Part shown: positions 32,837 through 42,382 of the stretch, piece by piece
Position numbering within the stretch: position 1 is the first letter of the stretch
How the letters are laid out: each line of letters opens with the position of its first letter
Assembly: GCA_024636835.1 (NCBI GenBank)
Contig: JAGXGH010000027.1
Coordinates: 33,942-97,941, forward strand
Source of the DNA: Verrucomicrobiales bacterium
GTDB taxonomy: Bacteria; Verrucomicrobiota; Verrucomicrobiia; Verrucomicrobiales; SLCJ01
DNA: 64,000 nucleotides
Reading direction: 5' to 3'
The notes under the pieces: model-generated
Seen by the model: the letters and a program-made list of their open reading frames with translations, nothing else
What the model was told of the DNA's origin: nothing
The model's database searches: none
Made by a program: the position numbers and the translations under genes

Positions 32837-34102
32837 TTACTCGGCGGGCTCTTCTTCTGTGGGTTCTTCCACGCGCACATCCATGCCATCCACCGCGGCA
32901 CGTAACCTGGTGGTGATGAGTTTTTCTCCTACCTTAATTCCGTCGGTAATGATCACAGCATCGCGTCCGGTATAAATCACCGCCACTTTACGAATTTCTA
33001 GCTTCCCTTCGTCATTCATCACCCAGGCCGTGTCGTTTCGTCTTAGGTAATCGCGTGGGATCTCAACACTTTCCTCAATATTGATGCCCTGAATCTCTCC
33101 GTGGACATAGCTGTTCAGAAGCAACTTAGGGCTGGCGGCGTTCTCTTCCTTGAGCGCTAGCGGGTCGGCAACTTCCACCAATACCTTGGCGGTGCGTGCG
33201 CCTTGTTCTAGATCGCTGGCGAGACCGATGACATGTCCCGTGCGGTTTACAGAGTTGTGCCAAGCGGTTTCGTCGTGGATGACCACCTCCGACCCTTTTG
33301 GATGATTCGCATCGGGGAAATGGATCCACTGCAACTCATCGGTAGGCACTTGGAACTCAATCCAAAATGTGTCGCTTCCCGCCAGTGTGGCGAGCGGTGA
33401 ATTCTGACCGATCTGACTGCCGACATCTACTGATCGATCCATCACCACGGCGTTAAACGGTGCGCGGATATTTGCACGCTCCAATGCGGTGGTGGCTTCG
33501 GCGAGCCGTGCTTCGGCCGACTTTATCTGTGCCTCAATGTTGGCGAGTTGCGGTTCGCGCAACACATAGCGCTTATCCTCATCAGAGACTCTCTCACCAA
33601 TCAGCGCCAACTCCTCGCGGGCGGTGGCTTGTTGCGCCTTTTCTAATTCAAGCGCACTCTGCGTGCTCGCCAGATCCGCTTCGCGCTGCTTAACGGTGAG
33701 TTCGAAATCCGTCGGGTCCAAGGTAAGCATCGTGTCGTTCTCCGCAATCACACCGCCGGGTATCAGTTGTGGATGAATGCTAATGACATACCCGCCAACA
33801 CGCGGCCGAAGCTCGATCTGCTTCGAAGGCATGACCGTTCCCATTGCCTCTACAACTAAGGACTCGACCGTTGGGGGCACGGTGATCACGTCGACGATTC
33901 GTGACGTTCTTGGTGGTGGGCCGTCATCTTTGTCCGCAGCCGGTGGCTTGTTCATCAGCCAATAACCACCGCCCAATGCCAAACCAAGGATCAAAATCGG
34001 CAGCACGATGCGGAATAGGGTGGATGAGCTGCTGGGCTCGCTGGAGTTCTCTGCTGACATGGTGGATACCGGAACCCGGTAAGGTTTATACGCGATGCGC
34101 AT
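32837..34102 (-). CDS. RND efflux membrane fusion protein
   Basis: 421 residues. One TM anchor (LFRIVLPILILGLALGGGYW) precedes the barrel/lipoyl part (AMGTVMPSKQIELRPRVGGYVISIHPQLIPGGVIAENDTML). A coiled-coil hairpin of ~100 residues (VKQREADLASTQSALELEKAQQ...AEARLAEATTALERANIRAPF) is followed by the beta-barrel VGSQIGQNSPLATLAGSD. It joins the RND pump to the outer-membrane channel. The start may be 34102 or the internal ATG at 34060. It lies 20 bp before the pump gene in one operon. Confidence 0.93.
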   Translation of the reverse strand: MRIAYKPYRVPVSTMSAENSSEPSSSSTLFRIVLPILILGLALGGGYWLMNKPPAADKDDGPPPRTSRIVDVITVPPTVESLVVEAMGTVMPSKQIELRPRVGGYVISIHPQLIPGGVIAENDTMLTLDPTDFELTVKQREADLASTQSALELEKAQQATAREELALIGERVSDEDKRYVLREPQLANIEAQIKSAEARLAEATTALERANIRAPFNAVVMDRSVDVGSQIGQNSPLATLAGSDTFWIEFQVPTDELQWIHFPDANHPKGSEVVIHDETAWHNSVNRTGHVIGLASDLEQGARTAKVLVEVADPLALKEENAASPKLLLNSYVHGEIQGINIEESVEIPRDYLRRNDTAWVMNDEGKLEIRKVAVIYTGRDAVIITDGIKVGEKLITTRLRAAVDGMDVRVEEPTEEEPAE

Positions 34103-34208
34103 ATTGAATGTTAATTTTTTAAGGGAATGGCCGCGTCGTTAAGCCAATCGAATTTGGAAATGGTATTAGAAAAGCGAATCGTTCTCGAATGATTAGCCAT
34201 GGAGAGGT

Positions 34209-35576
34209 TTAGCGTATTGGTCCGGCAAGGGCGCGGTAAAGGTTAACACGTTCGATGGCGATCTCGCGGCGGGTAGCGAGCTCTGTGCGTTCGAGGATTT
34301 GTCGCGAAGTAAAAGCATCGAGCACACGAAGGTAAGATTCTTGTCCGCGTAAATAATTCCGTGATGCGCGCTCCTCGGCGAGTCGCGCTTGTTCGAGTTG
34401 CTTGCGAACACTGGCGAGAAACGCCCGTTGCGCGCGCTCGCGGACGATCGCGCTTTCCACTTCTCCATACGCGTCGAGCGTTACCTCGCGGTAGCGGGCG
34501 AGCGCTTCATCCAATACGCCACGTGAGCGTTCAACTTCCGCTCGCCGAGCACCACCGTCGATCAGCGGTGCAACCAAATTACCGGCGAGGTTGGCGAACC
34601 AGTTGTCGAAAAGGTCGGCAGCAGATTCTGCGGTGGACTCGCCGCGCGCGGAGATCGACAGCGCTGGGTAGCGGTCGGCAATCGCCGCGGCAACATCGCG
34701 GTCAGCTGCGGCAACGCGCAGCCACGCCGCATGCACATCGGGGCGGGCGTTGAGACGCTTTGCCGGCACACCGGTGCGGGGAAATGGATCAATACTGGGC
34801 AACCCTCCGGTCGCCGCAGAGCGCACCCTGCCCGGTGGTGATCCGACGAGGATGGCGAGCGCGTTTTGCGTATCTAACAATGCGGACTCCGCAACGATGA
34901 TATTGCCGCGCAGTGATTCCACCTGTTGTTCCTGTTGCGCAATGTCGAGCGATGTCGACTGCCCACGCCGCGCACGAAGCTGAAGGATATCGAGCGCCTT
35001 TATACTAGTGTTGAGTTGTTTCCTGAGAAGGTCGAGCCGCTCCGACTGCTCAGCGATCTGTAACCACGTCGTCGCCACTGCACCAGCCAGGCTCAGCTTC
35101 GATGCTTCCACTTCCATTGCGACCGCATCGCGGGAATTGATCGCCGCATCGCGCCCGGCACGAACTCGCCCCCACAGATCCACTTCATAACGCGCCGAGA
35201 GTCCAACACCAGTCGTCGAGTCCGACGTCGTGCGCCCGTCGCGTCTGGTCGATGATGCGGCGAGTGAGGAATCTCCGGAGACGCTCGGGAAGAGTGATGC
35301 GCTCGCACGTCGCACCACGGCGTCTGCTTGGCGAAGGCGCGCCTGGGTCACGGAGAGTGATGGGTTGTTTGTAAACCCCTGTTCAATCAGTGCATCGATC
35401 TCTCTGCGCTTCAGCTCTTTCCACCAAGTTGATGAGGGAGCTCCGCTACCGCTTACAGAGAACGCAGCTGGAAAATTAAGCTCCGGTTCGCCAATGAGCT
35501 CAGTGCTCGAGCACCCTGTCAGCAACCATGCGCTAAGCGTGGAAGCAGCAATGCATTTGATGAAGGGGCGGAACAT
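34209..35576 (-). CDS. Outer-membrane efflux lipoprotein (NodT/TolC family)
   Basis: 455 residues. The lipoprotein signal ends with LLTGCSS. Two outer-membrane-efflux repeats follow: GFTNNPSLSVTQARLRQADAVVRRA and later RPDVHAAWLRVAAADRDVAAAIADRYPALSISARG, with the coiled coils of the TolC barrel-tunnel. It forms the trimeric exit channel for the pump downstream. First gene of a three-gene operon: OMF, MFP, RND. Confidence 0.93.
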   Translation of the reverse strand: MFRPFIKCIAASTLSAWLLTGCSSTELIGEPELNFPAAFSVSGSGAPSSTWWKELKRREIDALIEQGFTNNPSLSVTQARLRQADAVVRRASASLFPSVSGDSSLAASSTRRDGRTTSDSTTGVGLSARYEVDLWGRVRAGRDAAINSRDAVAMEVEASKLSLAGAVATTWLQIAEQSERLDLLRKQLNTSIKALDILQLRARRGQSTSLDIAQQEQQVESLRGNIIVAESALLDTQNALAILVGSPPGRVRSAATGGLPSIDPFPRTGVPAKRLNARPDVHAAWLRVAAADRDVAAAIADRYPALSISARGESTAESAADLFDNWFANLAGNLVAPLIDGGARRAEVERSRGVLDEALARYREVTLDAYGEVESAIVRERAQRAFLASVRKQLEQARLAEERASRNYLRGQESYLRVLDAFTSRQILERTELATRREIAIERVNLYRALAGPIR

Positions 35577-35976
35577 GGAGCGAGCAATAGGGAGGGGAAA
35601 GCATTGCCCCAGAGTGAGTCTAACGCTTGCAAGCAGGGCGAATGTTTCAAGTGATCATCATACAATGATGCGAAGTTTGTAGCCTCGGCTCTAATTTCCT
35701 CCATGTAGTCATCCTAATGCGCGCAAAGTTAGCTAGGTTTACGCAATTTTCGAAGCGGGCATTGGCTATATCTCGCGAAACTCGCGGAAAATACGACATT
35801 TTCAGCGATAATTTTTATAAATCGGGCTGAAAAATGCTAGGAAATGACAAAAAATGACTGTGACCCCGCCGAGAACGAGGAATTTCCGTTGACCCGAGAG
35901 GTTTTCCCTCCAAGTTGACGATGATCGATTCGCCAAAACGGCAAAAGTCGAGTCAACCGATAACAATCGAAACACT
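35577..35976. other. Intergenic region between efflux operon and ilvC
   Basis: 400 bp separating the divergent operons. It must hold both promoters. It is AT-richer in the middle (ataatttttataaatcggg). I see no gene, leader peptide, T-box or convincing inverted repeat. Confidence 0.5.
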
Positions 35977-37011
35977 ATGTCTGCAAAAATTTACCGCGAT
36001 GAAGACGCCGATCTTGGCGTGTTGAGCAATAAGAAATGCGCCGTGATCGGATTTGGATCACAGGGTCACGCCCACGCTCTGAACCTTAAGGAAAGCGGCG
36101 TCGAAGTCGTGATCGGCCTTTACGAAGGCTCCAAGTCCAAGGCTGTTGCTGAAGAGCTCGGCTTCGAAGTTCAAGAGACCGGCGAGTCCGTCAAGAACGC
36201 CGACGTCATCATGATCGCTGTTCCCGACACCAAGATCGCAGAGATCTACACCAGCGCTATCGAGCCAAACCTCGCAGAAGGAAAGACGCTTCTCTTCTCC
36301 CACGGCTTCGCCGTTCACTACGAGACCGTTAAGCTTCCTGAAAACATCAACGTGATCATGGTCGCTCCTAAGGGACCTGGCCACATCGTCCGCCGTCAAT
36401 ACACTGAAGGCAAAGGCGTTCCTTCACTCATCGCTATCCACCAGGATTTCACCGGCGACGCACGCGACATCGCGCTCGCATGGGCAAAAGGCATCGGCGG
36501 CACCCGCGGTGGTGTGTTCGAGACCAACTTCAAAGAAGAAACCGTCACCGATTTGTTCGGTGAGCAGGTGGTCCTTTGCGGCGGTGCCTCAGCACTCGTC
36601 AAAGCGGGCTTCGAAGTTCTTGTCGAAGCTGGTTACCAGCCGGAAATGGCCTACTTCGAGTGCTTGCACGAACTCAAGCTCATCGTTGACTTGATGAACG
36701 AGTCCGGCATCGCCGGAATGCGCTTCTCCATCTCCGAGACCGCTGAGTGGGGCGACGTTTCCGTCGGACCGAAGATCATCGACGCCTCCGTGAAAGAGCG
36801 CATGCGCGACCAACTCAAAGTCATCGAGTCCGGCGAGTTCGCCCGCGAGTGGATCAAGGAATACGAAGACGGTTACCCACGCTTTAACAAGATCCGCGAA
36901 GAAGAAGCCGCACATCCGATCGAGGAAGTCGGCGCTCGTCTCCGCAGCTTGATGCCATGGATCAAAAAGCGCGAAGTCAAAACCGGCGGCGCACAAGCGA
37001 GCTACTCCTAA
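35977..37011 (+). CDS. ilvC: Ketol-acid reductoisomerase
   Basis: 344 residues, class I length. The Rossmann motif is [17 protein letters not shown], the cofactor-selectivity loop reads [13 protein letters not shown], and the knotted C-terminal domain carries the metal-binding acids in [24 protein letters not shown] and [14 protein letters not shown]. It converts acetolactate (or acetohydroxybutyrate) to the dihydroxy acid for valine, leucine and isoleucine. Position 51 is Tyr in GLYEGS where GLREGS is common, which may affect NADPH binding. It has its own terminator and stands alone. Its 3' end is duplicated at 41466. Confidence 0.97.
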   Translation: MSAKIYRDEDADLGVLSNKKCAVIGFGSQGHAHALNLKESGVEVVIGLYEGSKSKAVAEELGFEVQETGESVKNADVIMIAVPDTKIAEIYTSAIEPNLAEGKTLLFSHGFAVHYETVKLPENINVIMVAPKGPGHIVRRQYTEGKGVPSLIAIHQDFTGDARDIALAWAKGIGGTRGGVFETNFKEETVTDLFGEQVVLCGGASALVKAGFEVLVEAGYQPEMAYFECLHELKLIVDLMNESGIAGMRFSISETAEWGDVSVGPKIIDASVKERMRDQLKVIESGEFAREWIKEYEDGYPRFNKIREEEAAHPIEEVGARLRSLMPWIKKREVKTGGAQASYS

Positions 37012-37030
37012 GCCGCTCCGATAAATTACC

Positions 37031-37066
37031 AAAGCCGTCGCGGATCACCCCGCGGCGGCTTTTTTT
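37031..37066 (+). terminator. Intrinsic terminator of ilvC
   Basis: Stem aagccgtcgcgg / ccgcggcggctt with a short loop, then seven T, ~20 bp after the stop. The same sequence with a broken stem recurs at 41761-41796. Confidence 0.9.
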
Positions 37067-37140
37067 GTTTGAAGCTCTCTCACCAAGGAGCGTGGCCGCC
37101 CCCGCCCACAACGAGCGATGACCGCTGCATCATCACACGA

Positions 37141-37390
37141 TCCAAGTCATCCCGTTAATCCTGTCAAAAAAACCCACCATACCGGCTCAATACGATGAAG
37201 TTAGACAGGATTTACAGGATGGATAAGATTGGGAGGCAAATCATGAGTGGCGGAACAACACAGCGATAGAGGTTCCCCTCAAGGAGCGCAGGAGTCCCGA
37301 CTGTGGAGAGTGATTACCGCTGCACCAACACCCCTCGAACAAGCTCTTCGCTTCGAAATTTGATATTTGTTACCTGGCACCAAACCCAAA
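37141..37390. repeat. ~250 bp dispersed repeat, copy A
   Basis: Starts cgttaatcctgtcaaaaa, has aattagacaggatttacagg-like bases within, then ggcggaacaa, aaggagcgca and ends tcgaaatttgatatttgtta plus cctggcac. Copies: here, partial at 38714, 41872 and 46744. The atcctgtc/gacaggat pair forms an inverted repeat. It occupies the gap between ilvC and the esterase gene. Confidence 0.85.
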
Positions 37391-37539
37391 CCCTGTGGTG
37401 AAGACCTTTTGACATTTTCAACGATGACTCAAGGCTCACAGCCCAAAAACACCGCGAATAGCGAAAGTCGGGTTAGTACCTTACGCCTAAATCCTATAGC
37501 CAGCAAAGTGAACGCGCGGACTGACCCGAATGGCGGCCT

Positions 37540-38601
37540 CTAGTGCTTAGGTGGCGAAGAAGACTCCTCCGCCCAGGTCAATGCTTCTTCCAAGGCCTCA
37601 GCAGGTGCCGACTGATGCGCCATCCCCGGCACATCGAAAAGTTTCGCAATAAACCCCTTTGGCTCCCATGTCGGAGTGCTTTTGAGTATCGCTTTGTAGT
37701 TGAAATCCTTCGGCCCCGTTACCCAGGCATAAGCTTGCTTCCGTCGGGTAATCTCGCGAATATCCCCTTCCTCGACAGTTGGAAAGCAACCTTGGCTCGG
37801 GATGTAGTGGTTGCGAACCTGGCAAATTGCACCGCGAATTTCCGGCCTGTAAATTGTCATCCATGTCGACATCGCTCCGCCTCCACTCACACCGCCAACA
37901 AAGATTCGGTCAGCATCTATCTTATAATCTTTCTTCAGTGTAGCGAGCGAATCGAGGGCCAACACCATTCGGCGCACATCGGATTGACTGTTTGATGTTC
38001 CCGATGGCGAGACATAAATCATCTTCCGTCGTTCCATCACCTTATCGTATCCATCCACCAATCGGATTGGCTTAGCACCTGCCGATATGTTAATATACAC
38101 GCCCATCGGAGTTTCCTCACCACGATAGTTCGGGGGGCAATAGACCAACATCGTTTGCCTTTCCCATGCCACCGACTCCTCGCAATTCATGAACAACCCC
38201 TTTTTCGTGTCGTCACAGATGGAAGTCACGGTGTCATAAAATTTCCGCACGTCCTTTCCCTTCGGAAACTGAAAGTAGTCATCCGTCGTTTTCCCATATC
38301 GCCCAGTGATCGGTGCATCCTGGCGCAACCCAACGAGGGATGCCATTCGCTCCTCGTTCTCCTTTTTCCAATTCGCGAGCCAATCGCGATCTGCCGCTGA
38401 GAGCTTTTCCACGGGCACATTGAACTCCTTGCCGTTCATGAGCAAAGTCACGGTTGTTCCGTCGTAAGCACCCAATTCTGCATCAATCACCGTTCCTGCA
38501 TCGTTAGTCCACTTTCGTGTAACAGTATCATTTTGCGCAAACGCGCAAGTCAATGAACCGGCTAACAAAGCCAGCGCGAGAAATCGAGATCTGCTCAACA
38601 T
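37540..38601 (-). CDS. Exported SHD1-domain alpha/beta-hydrolase (esterase-like)
   Basis: 353 residues from the ATG at 38601. After a signal peptide (FLALALLAGSLTCAFA) comes an SHD1 domain: VTRKWTNDAGTVIDAELGAYDGTTVTLLMNGKEFNVPVEKLSAADRDWL shortened to its core W-x-D...V-x-L...K-L-S-x-x-D. The second part is an alpha/beta-hydrolase of the PHB-depolymerase/esterase type, with GVYINISAGAKP and nucleophile elbow VGGVSGGGAM (~residue 215). Acid and His are not certain by eye. SHD1 plus hydrolase is a layout typical of Planctomycetes and Verrucomicrobia. Confidence 0.82.
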   Translation of the reverse strand: MLSRSRFLALALLAGSLTCAFAQNDTVTRKWTNDAGTVIDAELGAYDGTTVTLLMNGKEFNVPVEKLSAADRDWLANWKKENEERMASLVGLRQDAPITGRYGKTTDDYFQFPKGKDVRKFYDTVTSICDDTKKGLFMNCEESVAWERQTMLVYCPPNYRGEETPMGVYINISAGAKPIRLVDGYDKVMERRKMIYVSPSGTSNSQSDVRRMVLALDSLATLKKDYKIDADRIFVGGVSGGGAMSTWMTIYRPEIRGAICQVRNHYIPSQGCFPTVEEGDIREITRRKQAYAWVTGPKDFNYKAILKSTPTWEPKGFIAKLFDVPGMAHQSAPAEALEEALTWAEESSSPPKH

Positions 38602-38713
38602 ATCATGCAAGGTATGCGTTCTGCTCGCTCATCCGCAATCCCAAAAATCAACAGAACCAAATTCAGTTCTCAAATGAGAAAAAGGGACAGGAGAACATTC
38701 TTGCAATCTATTC

Positions 38714-38831
38714 ACCTCAAGGACCGCAGGCGTCCCGCCTGTGGTGAGTGATTACCGCTGCACCAACACCCCTCGAACAAGCTATACGCATCGAAATTTG
38801 ATATTTGTTACCTGGCACCAAACCCAAACCC
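38714..38831. repeat. ~250 bp dispersed repeat, copy B (right half)
   Basis: Begins cctcaaggaccgcaggcgtc and ends atatttgttacctggcacca; the left part with the tgtcaaaaa inverted repeat is missing. The rest of the 430 bp gap before the YegP-like gene (38832-39032) has no recognisable gene. Confidence 0.8.
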
Positions 38832-39032
38832 GACAAAAGCGCCGCTGCCAAATAGGTTTGCCGTCCTACCAGGAAGCCAACGAGTCGTGCGCCGACAATC
38901 GTGAGTCGTCTTGCTTAGAGGATCGTATTCATCGGACTCGCTTCGTGGTCGGGTTAGACCCCATATCGGTGTGGCGAGAAAAAGTGCATAACTGATGCCT
39001 CTTATTACATCGCATCCAACCGTAAATAAACT

Positions 39033-39359
39033 ATGTCTTACCAAATTAGCCCAACTTCCAACGATAAATTCATGTTCAACCTTAAGGCGGAGAATAACCA
39101 AGTGATTCTCACCAGCCAGGTTTACGAACAAAAACAGTCAGCGCTCGCGGGCATCGAATCGGTGCAAGTCAACGGCCCCGATGCCAAAAACTTCCAGCAT
39201 AAGGTTTCCCCAGCAGGTGAACCCTATTTCGTTCTCAAGGCCAAGAACGGGGAAATTATCGGCAATAGTCAGATGTATTCCTCCGAGGCGGCTGCCCAAG
39301 TCGGCATCGCATCAGTCCAAACCAACTCGGCCTCCAAGAAAATCGCGGACGCAGCGTAG
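39033..39359 (+). CDS. YegP-like protein, two DUF1508 repeats
   Basis: 108 residues with two tandem ~48-residue DUF1508 units: DKFMFNLKAENNQVILTSQVYEQKQSALAGIESVQVN and EPYFVLKAKNGEIIGNSQMYSSEAAAQVGIASVQTN. Each is a small beta-beta-alpha-type fold. The family is widespread and uncharacterised. Soluble, no signal peptide. Confidence 0.92.
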   Translation: MSYQISPTSNDKFMFNLKAENNQVILTSQVYEQKQSALAGIESVQVNGPDAKNFQHKVSPAGEPYFVLKAKNGEIIGNSQMYSSEAAAQVGIASVQTNSASKKIADAA

Positions 39360-39488
39360 TCGATTACAGCTGTTTGTTCCCGAAGCCTGAGGCCTCAGAT
39401 GGGGTCATTTGCTTCGCCCCCGACTCACTTCGTTCGCTGCCCTTTGGCGGGGCTATGAAGCATCTCTTATTAGCTCCGTCGGAATGTT

Positions 39489-41348
39489 TTGAATAAATTC
39501 CTGATACACCCCCTGCTGCTCTTGTTTAGATCCTCTTTCAGACTGACTCTTTTCCTCCTGCTCGCAGCGGGACCTGGCTTACAAGGTCAGATGCTCCCTG
39601 GCGGCTCGGAGCTTACGTCAAACCAAAAATTGCCGCCCGAATCGCGGCAGGAGACACCGACTTTCACTGAACTCATGAATTCAGTGGGGGAATCGGTCAC
39701 CCTTCAGATTAGAGACCTCCTCGGGCACAGGGCGTCCGAGCGGGAGGTGACCTGGAATAGTAACGAAAGCCCTCGGGACACGGTGTTTACCTTCATCGAA
39801 GGGATGCAACGGTGGCTTCGTGAAGATTCCACAGACGCCGAGAGGATACAAAAGACACTTCCGCCCGGTTATGCGCATGATTCAAAAGAAGCGAGAGCCC
39901 TCTATGAAGTGTTCGCCAGGCTCGGCAAGATCCCTCCGATTCTGATTATAGGCCGGGAAGAGGTTATGGAGCTCAAGCTGAAGGACTACGAGGTCTTTCC
40001 CTTCGCCGTCGACCATCGCTGGATTTGGAACTCTGTCGAATCACCACCCAGACAAACGATCACTTTGAAGCGTTCTGCAGACGATGGCAGCTGGCGGTTT
40101 AGCGAACAAACACTCGCATCCGCTCCGGACCTTTTGGAAGTTCTCTATGGCATCGCTCCAGTCTATGGAAATGAGGGAGACTCGCGCTTGGTCGGTCGAA
40201 TCTTTGTTTTCAGCTCCTATGGATCCCCGTGGTTGGCTGGCGGAATCTTTTTGGCGGGGCTCGGGCTCGCTTGGTTTTTGGGTCGCTGGATCAATCGCAG
40301 GTTAACCTCAATCGGCGAAAAGCTGGAAGGTAAGACCCGGCCTGTGATCGGCGTCATGATGCGCAGCATCTCCACCTCGCTCGCGATTCTCGCCGGAATT
40401 TTTGTCGTCATCATCAGTTCCGCATTCATCGACATGACGCCGATCCTCGCTGACCTTTTCTGGGCCATGACCAAAGCGGTGCTCCTGTTTGCCGTTATCT
40501 GGTTTTTCTTCGGCTTATCCGATCTCGCCGCCGCACTCGTTAAAAAACACTTTGTAGCCGACGGTCACGAGTATGGCCGAATGGCCGTGACGATTGTGCA
40601 GCGTGTCGTGCGTTCGGTCATGTTCGTGATTTTAGCCTTTTACCTATTACAGCACATTCTCGGGATTAATGTGGCCGCGTTGATCACCGGGCTGGGCATT
40701 ATCGGTCTGGCCCTCTCGCTTGCGGGCAAAGAAACGGCTCAAAACCTATTCGGGGCTATTTCAATTTTCGTTAATCGCCCCTTCGTGGTCGGTGATTGGA
40801 TCGAATTCAAAGGTGAAATTGGCGTAGTGGAGGATGTCCGGATGCAGGCCAGCCACATTAGACTGCTTTCGGGCGGAATACTGATCGTTCCGAATATGCA
40901 ATTCATCTCCAATTCGGTCGAAAATCTGGCGATGCGCAAATATCTGCGCCGTGAAATGAATATCGCGATCCCCTATGGAACGCCTCCGGATAAAGTCGAT
41001 GAGGCGATGCAAGTTCTCGACGATCTACTCAGAGGCGAAGCAGTCACTAAAGAAGGAAAATGCGATCTGGATAATCGTCCTCCGATTATTTCCTTTTCCG
41101 ATTTCGGGAATTACTACCTGAATCTCAAAATTTACTACTGGTATTTCATCGGAGACGACGGCCATCGACTTCAACGAGACAGCGAACGTGGCTGGTTCAG
41201 CTATCTGGAACACTGCAGTATTGTAAATAAGAAGATTCTGCGTGCCTTCGACGAACACGGAATCGAATTTGCCTTTCCCACGCAAACAATCGACTTGCAA
41301 ACGAACGCTCTGCCAGGTGAGGAGAAAGGACATTCATCTCAGGCATAA
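39489..41348 (+). CDS. MscS-family mechanosensitive channel with exported N-terminal domain
   Basis: 619 residues starting at the TTG at 39489; no better ATG lies nearby. A signal peptide (LTLFLLLAAGPGLQG) precedes a ~220-residue periplasmic domain. Four or five TM helices follow, then the MscS pore and beta domain: GIIGLALSLAGKETAQNLFGAISIFVNRPFVVGDWIEFKGEIGVVEDVRMQASHIR, cut here at its key parts GLALSLAGKETAQN and PFVVGDWI, and VPNMQFISNSVEN. It releases solutes on hypo-osmotic shock. Length and soluble N-terminus are larger than E. coli MscS, as in YbiO/YnaI-like paralogues. Confidence 0.92.
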   Translation: MNKFLIHPLLLLFRSSFRLTLFLLLAAGPGLQGQMLPGGSELTSNQKLPPESRQETPTFTELMNSVGESVTLQIRDLLGHRASEREVTWNSNESPRDTVFTFIEGMQRWLREDSTDAERIQKTLPPGYAHDSKEARALYEVFARLGKIPPILIIGREEVMELKLKDYEVFPFAVDHRWIWNSVESPPRQTITLKRSADDGSWRFSEQTLASAPDLLEVLYGIAPVYGNEGDSRLVGRIFVFSSYGSPWLAGGIFLAGLGLAWFLGRWINRRLTSIGEKLEGKTRPVIGVMMRSISTSLAILAGIFVVIISSAFIDMTPILADLFWAMTKAVLLFAVIWFFFGLSDLAAALVKKHFVADGHEYGRMAVTIVQRVVRSVMFVILAFYLLQHILGINVAALITGLGIIGLALSLAGKETAQNLFGAISIFVNRPFVVGDWIEFKGEIGVVEDVRMQASHIRLLSGGILIVPNMQFISNSVENLAMRKYLRREMNIAIPYGTPPDKVDEAMQVLDDLLRGEAVTKEGKCDLDNRPPIISFSDFGNYYLNLKIYYWYFIGDDGHRLQRDSERGWFSYLEHCSIVNKKILRAFDEHGIEFAFPTQTIDLQTNALPGEEKGHSSQA

Positions 41349-41465
41349 AATAGTCACATAATATTGCAACTCGTTGATTGTGAATGTCTATATTTTTACT
41401 AGACTCAAAAAAAGTTGGCGCAGGAATATGGCACACATCGCTTTTTCGTAGCAAACACCGCCCGG

Positions 41466-41537
41466 CTCCGCAACTTGATGCCATGGATCAAAAAGCGCGA
41501 AGTCAAAACCGGCGGCGCACAAGCGAGCTACAACTAA
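41466..41537 (+). pseudogene. Duplicated 3' end of ilvC
   Basis: These 72 bp repeat ilvC 36940-37011 almost exactly and would encode [18 protein letters not shown] then YN and a stop. After an insertion of ~207 bp the match resumes with the terminator (41742-41796). It is followed by the downstream repeat in the same order as at ilvC, so the whole 3' flank was duplicated. Confidence 0.9.
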
Positions 41538-41741
41538 TACCATGTGAACAGTTAGACTGGTTGAATGGCGGTGAATGGTTTTTCTTTCAGTAAGGCGTGA
41601 GAAGGGCGTGTGGCGAGCCACACGACCGCCGAACAACGCAACTGAGCGGGAAACCAGCGCCGCTTCCATATCCCGCGAAGCCAATCTTCCAACACCTAAA
41701 ATCCAAACCATTTGACCAGAATAACTGTGAAAATGGTATTA
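41535..41741. mobile_element. 207 bp TIR-bounded MITE in the ilvC-end duplicate
   Basis: Left end TAATACCATGTGAACAGTTA and the reverse complement of the right end TAATACCATTTTCACAGTTA match at 17 of 20 bases. It interrupts the duplicated ilvC 3' flank exactly between the stop and the terminator, flanked by a TA-type site. No coding frame is convincing inside. Short TIR element of unknown family; a TA target would suggest IS630/Tc1-type transposition. Confidence 0.8.
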
Positions 41742-41760
41742 GCTGCTGCGATCAATTACC

Positions 41761-41796
41761 AAAGCCGTCGCGGATCACCCCGCTTCGCCTTTTTTG
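41761..41796 (+). terminator. Degenerate copy of the ilvC terminator
   Basis: Left arm aaagccgtcgcgg is conserved but the right arm has become ccgcttcgcc, so the stem is weakened; the T-run remains. Confidence 0.55.
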
Positions 41797-41871
41797 TGCT
41801 CTGGGCTCTCACAAAGGAGCGTGGGAGATCTTTTGAACAACCTTATTTTTCTCTCTAAAAGGCTCTATCCA

Positions 41872-42113
41872 ATCCCAATAATCTCGTTAATCCTGTCAAA
41901 AAAAGCCACCATACCGGCTCAACACGATGAATTTAGACAGGATTTACAGGATGGACAAGATTGGGAGGCAAAGCACGCGTGGCGGAACAACGCAGCGATA
42001 GCAGTTCCCTTCAAGGAGCGCAGGCGTCCCGCCTGTGGGGAGTGATGACTGTAACATCAAGATCTTCCGAACATCCTCTTCGCATCGAAATTTGATTTTC
42101 GTTACCTGGCACC
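41872..42113. repeat. ~250 bp dispersed repeat, copy C
   Basis: Starts atcccaataatctcgttaat, contains the ctgtcaaaaa / agacaggatt pair and ends ttgattttcgttacctggca. It closes the 1 kb stretch without intact genes between the MscS and dynamin-like genes. Confidence 0.85.
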
Positions 42114-42382
42114 CGAAAAACCTGGATTCGGTAAGGCACAGTTTTATTCACGGTTTCGCGCAGAAACAGGTTGACGATAAAATCCCCATGCACCCTTGAC
42201 CCTTTTTGCCGCTCGCTATTAACTACACACAATGGTCGCATTGAAAACCGCCTAGCAAATACTGTTCCATTCGTATAATTGGTGTGCCGCTTGCTGTAAC
42301 TCAATCTCAGATCTGCATTGCGCCCCCTGTATTGCGACCCCGCCAGCAATTTAAACTAAAACCTGATCCTAAACAAACGTCT

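Noticed and set aside
38741..38995. 84-codon plus-strand frame
   Set aside because: Begins inside dispersed repeat B and has no domain or ribosome-binding site.
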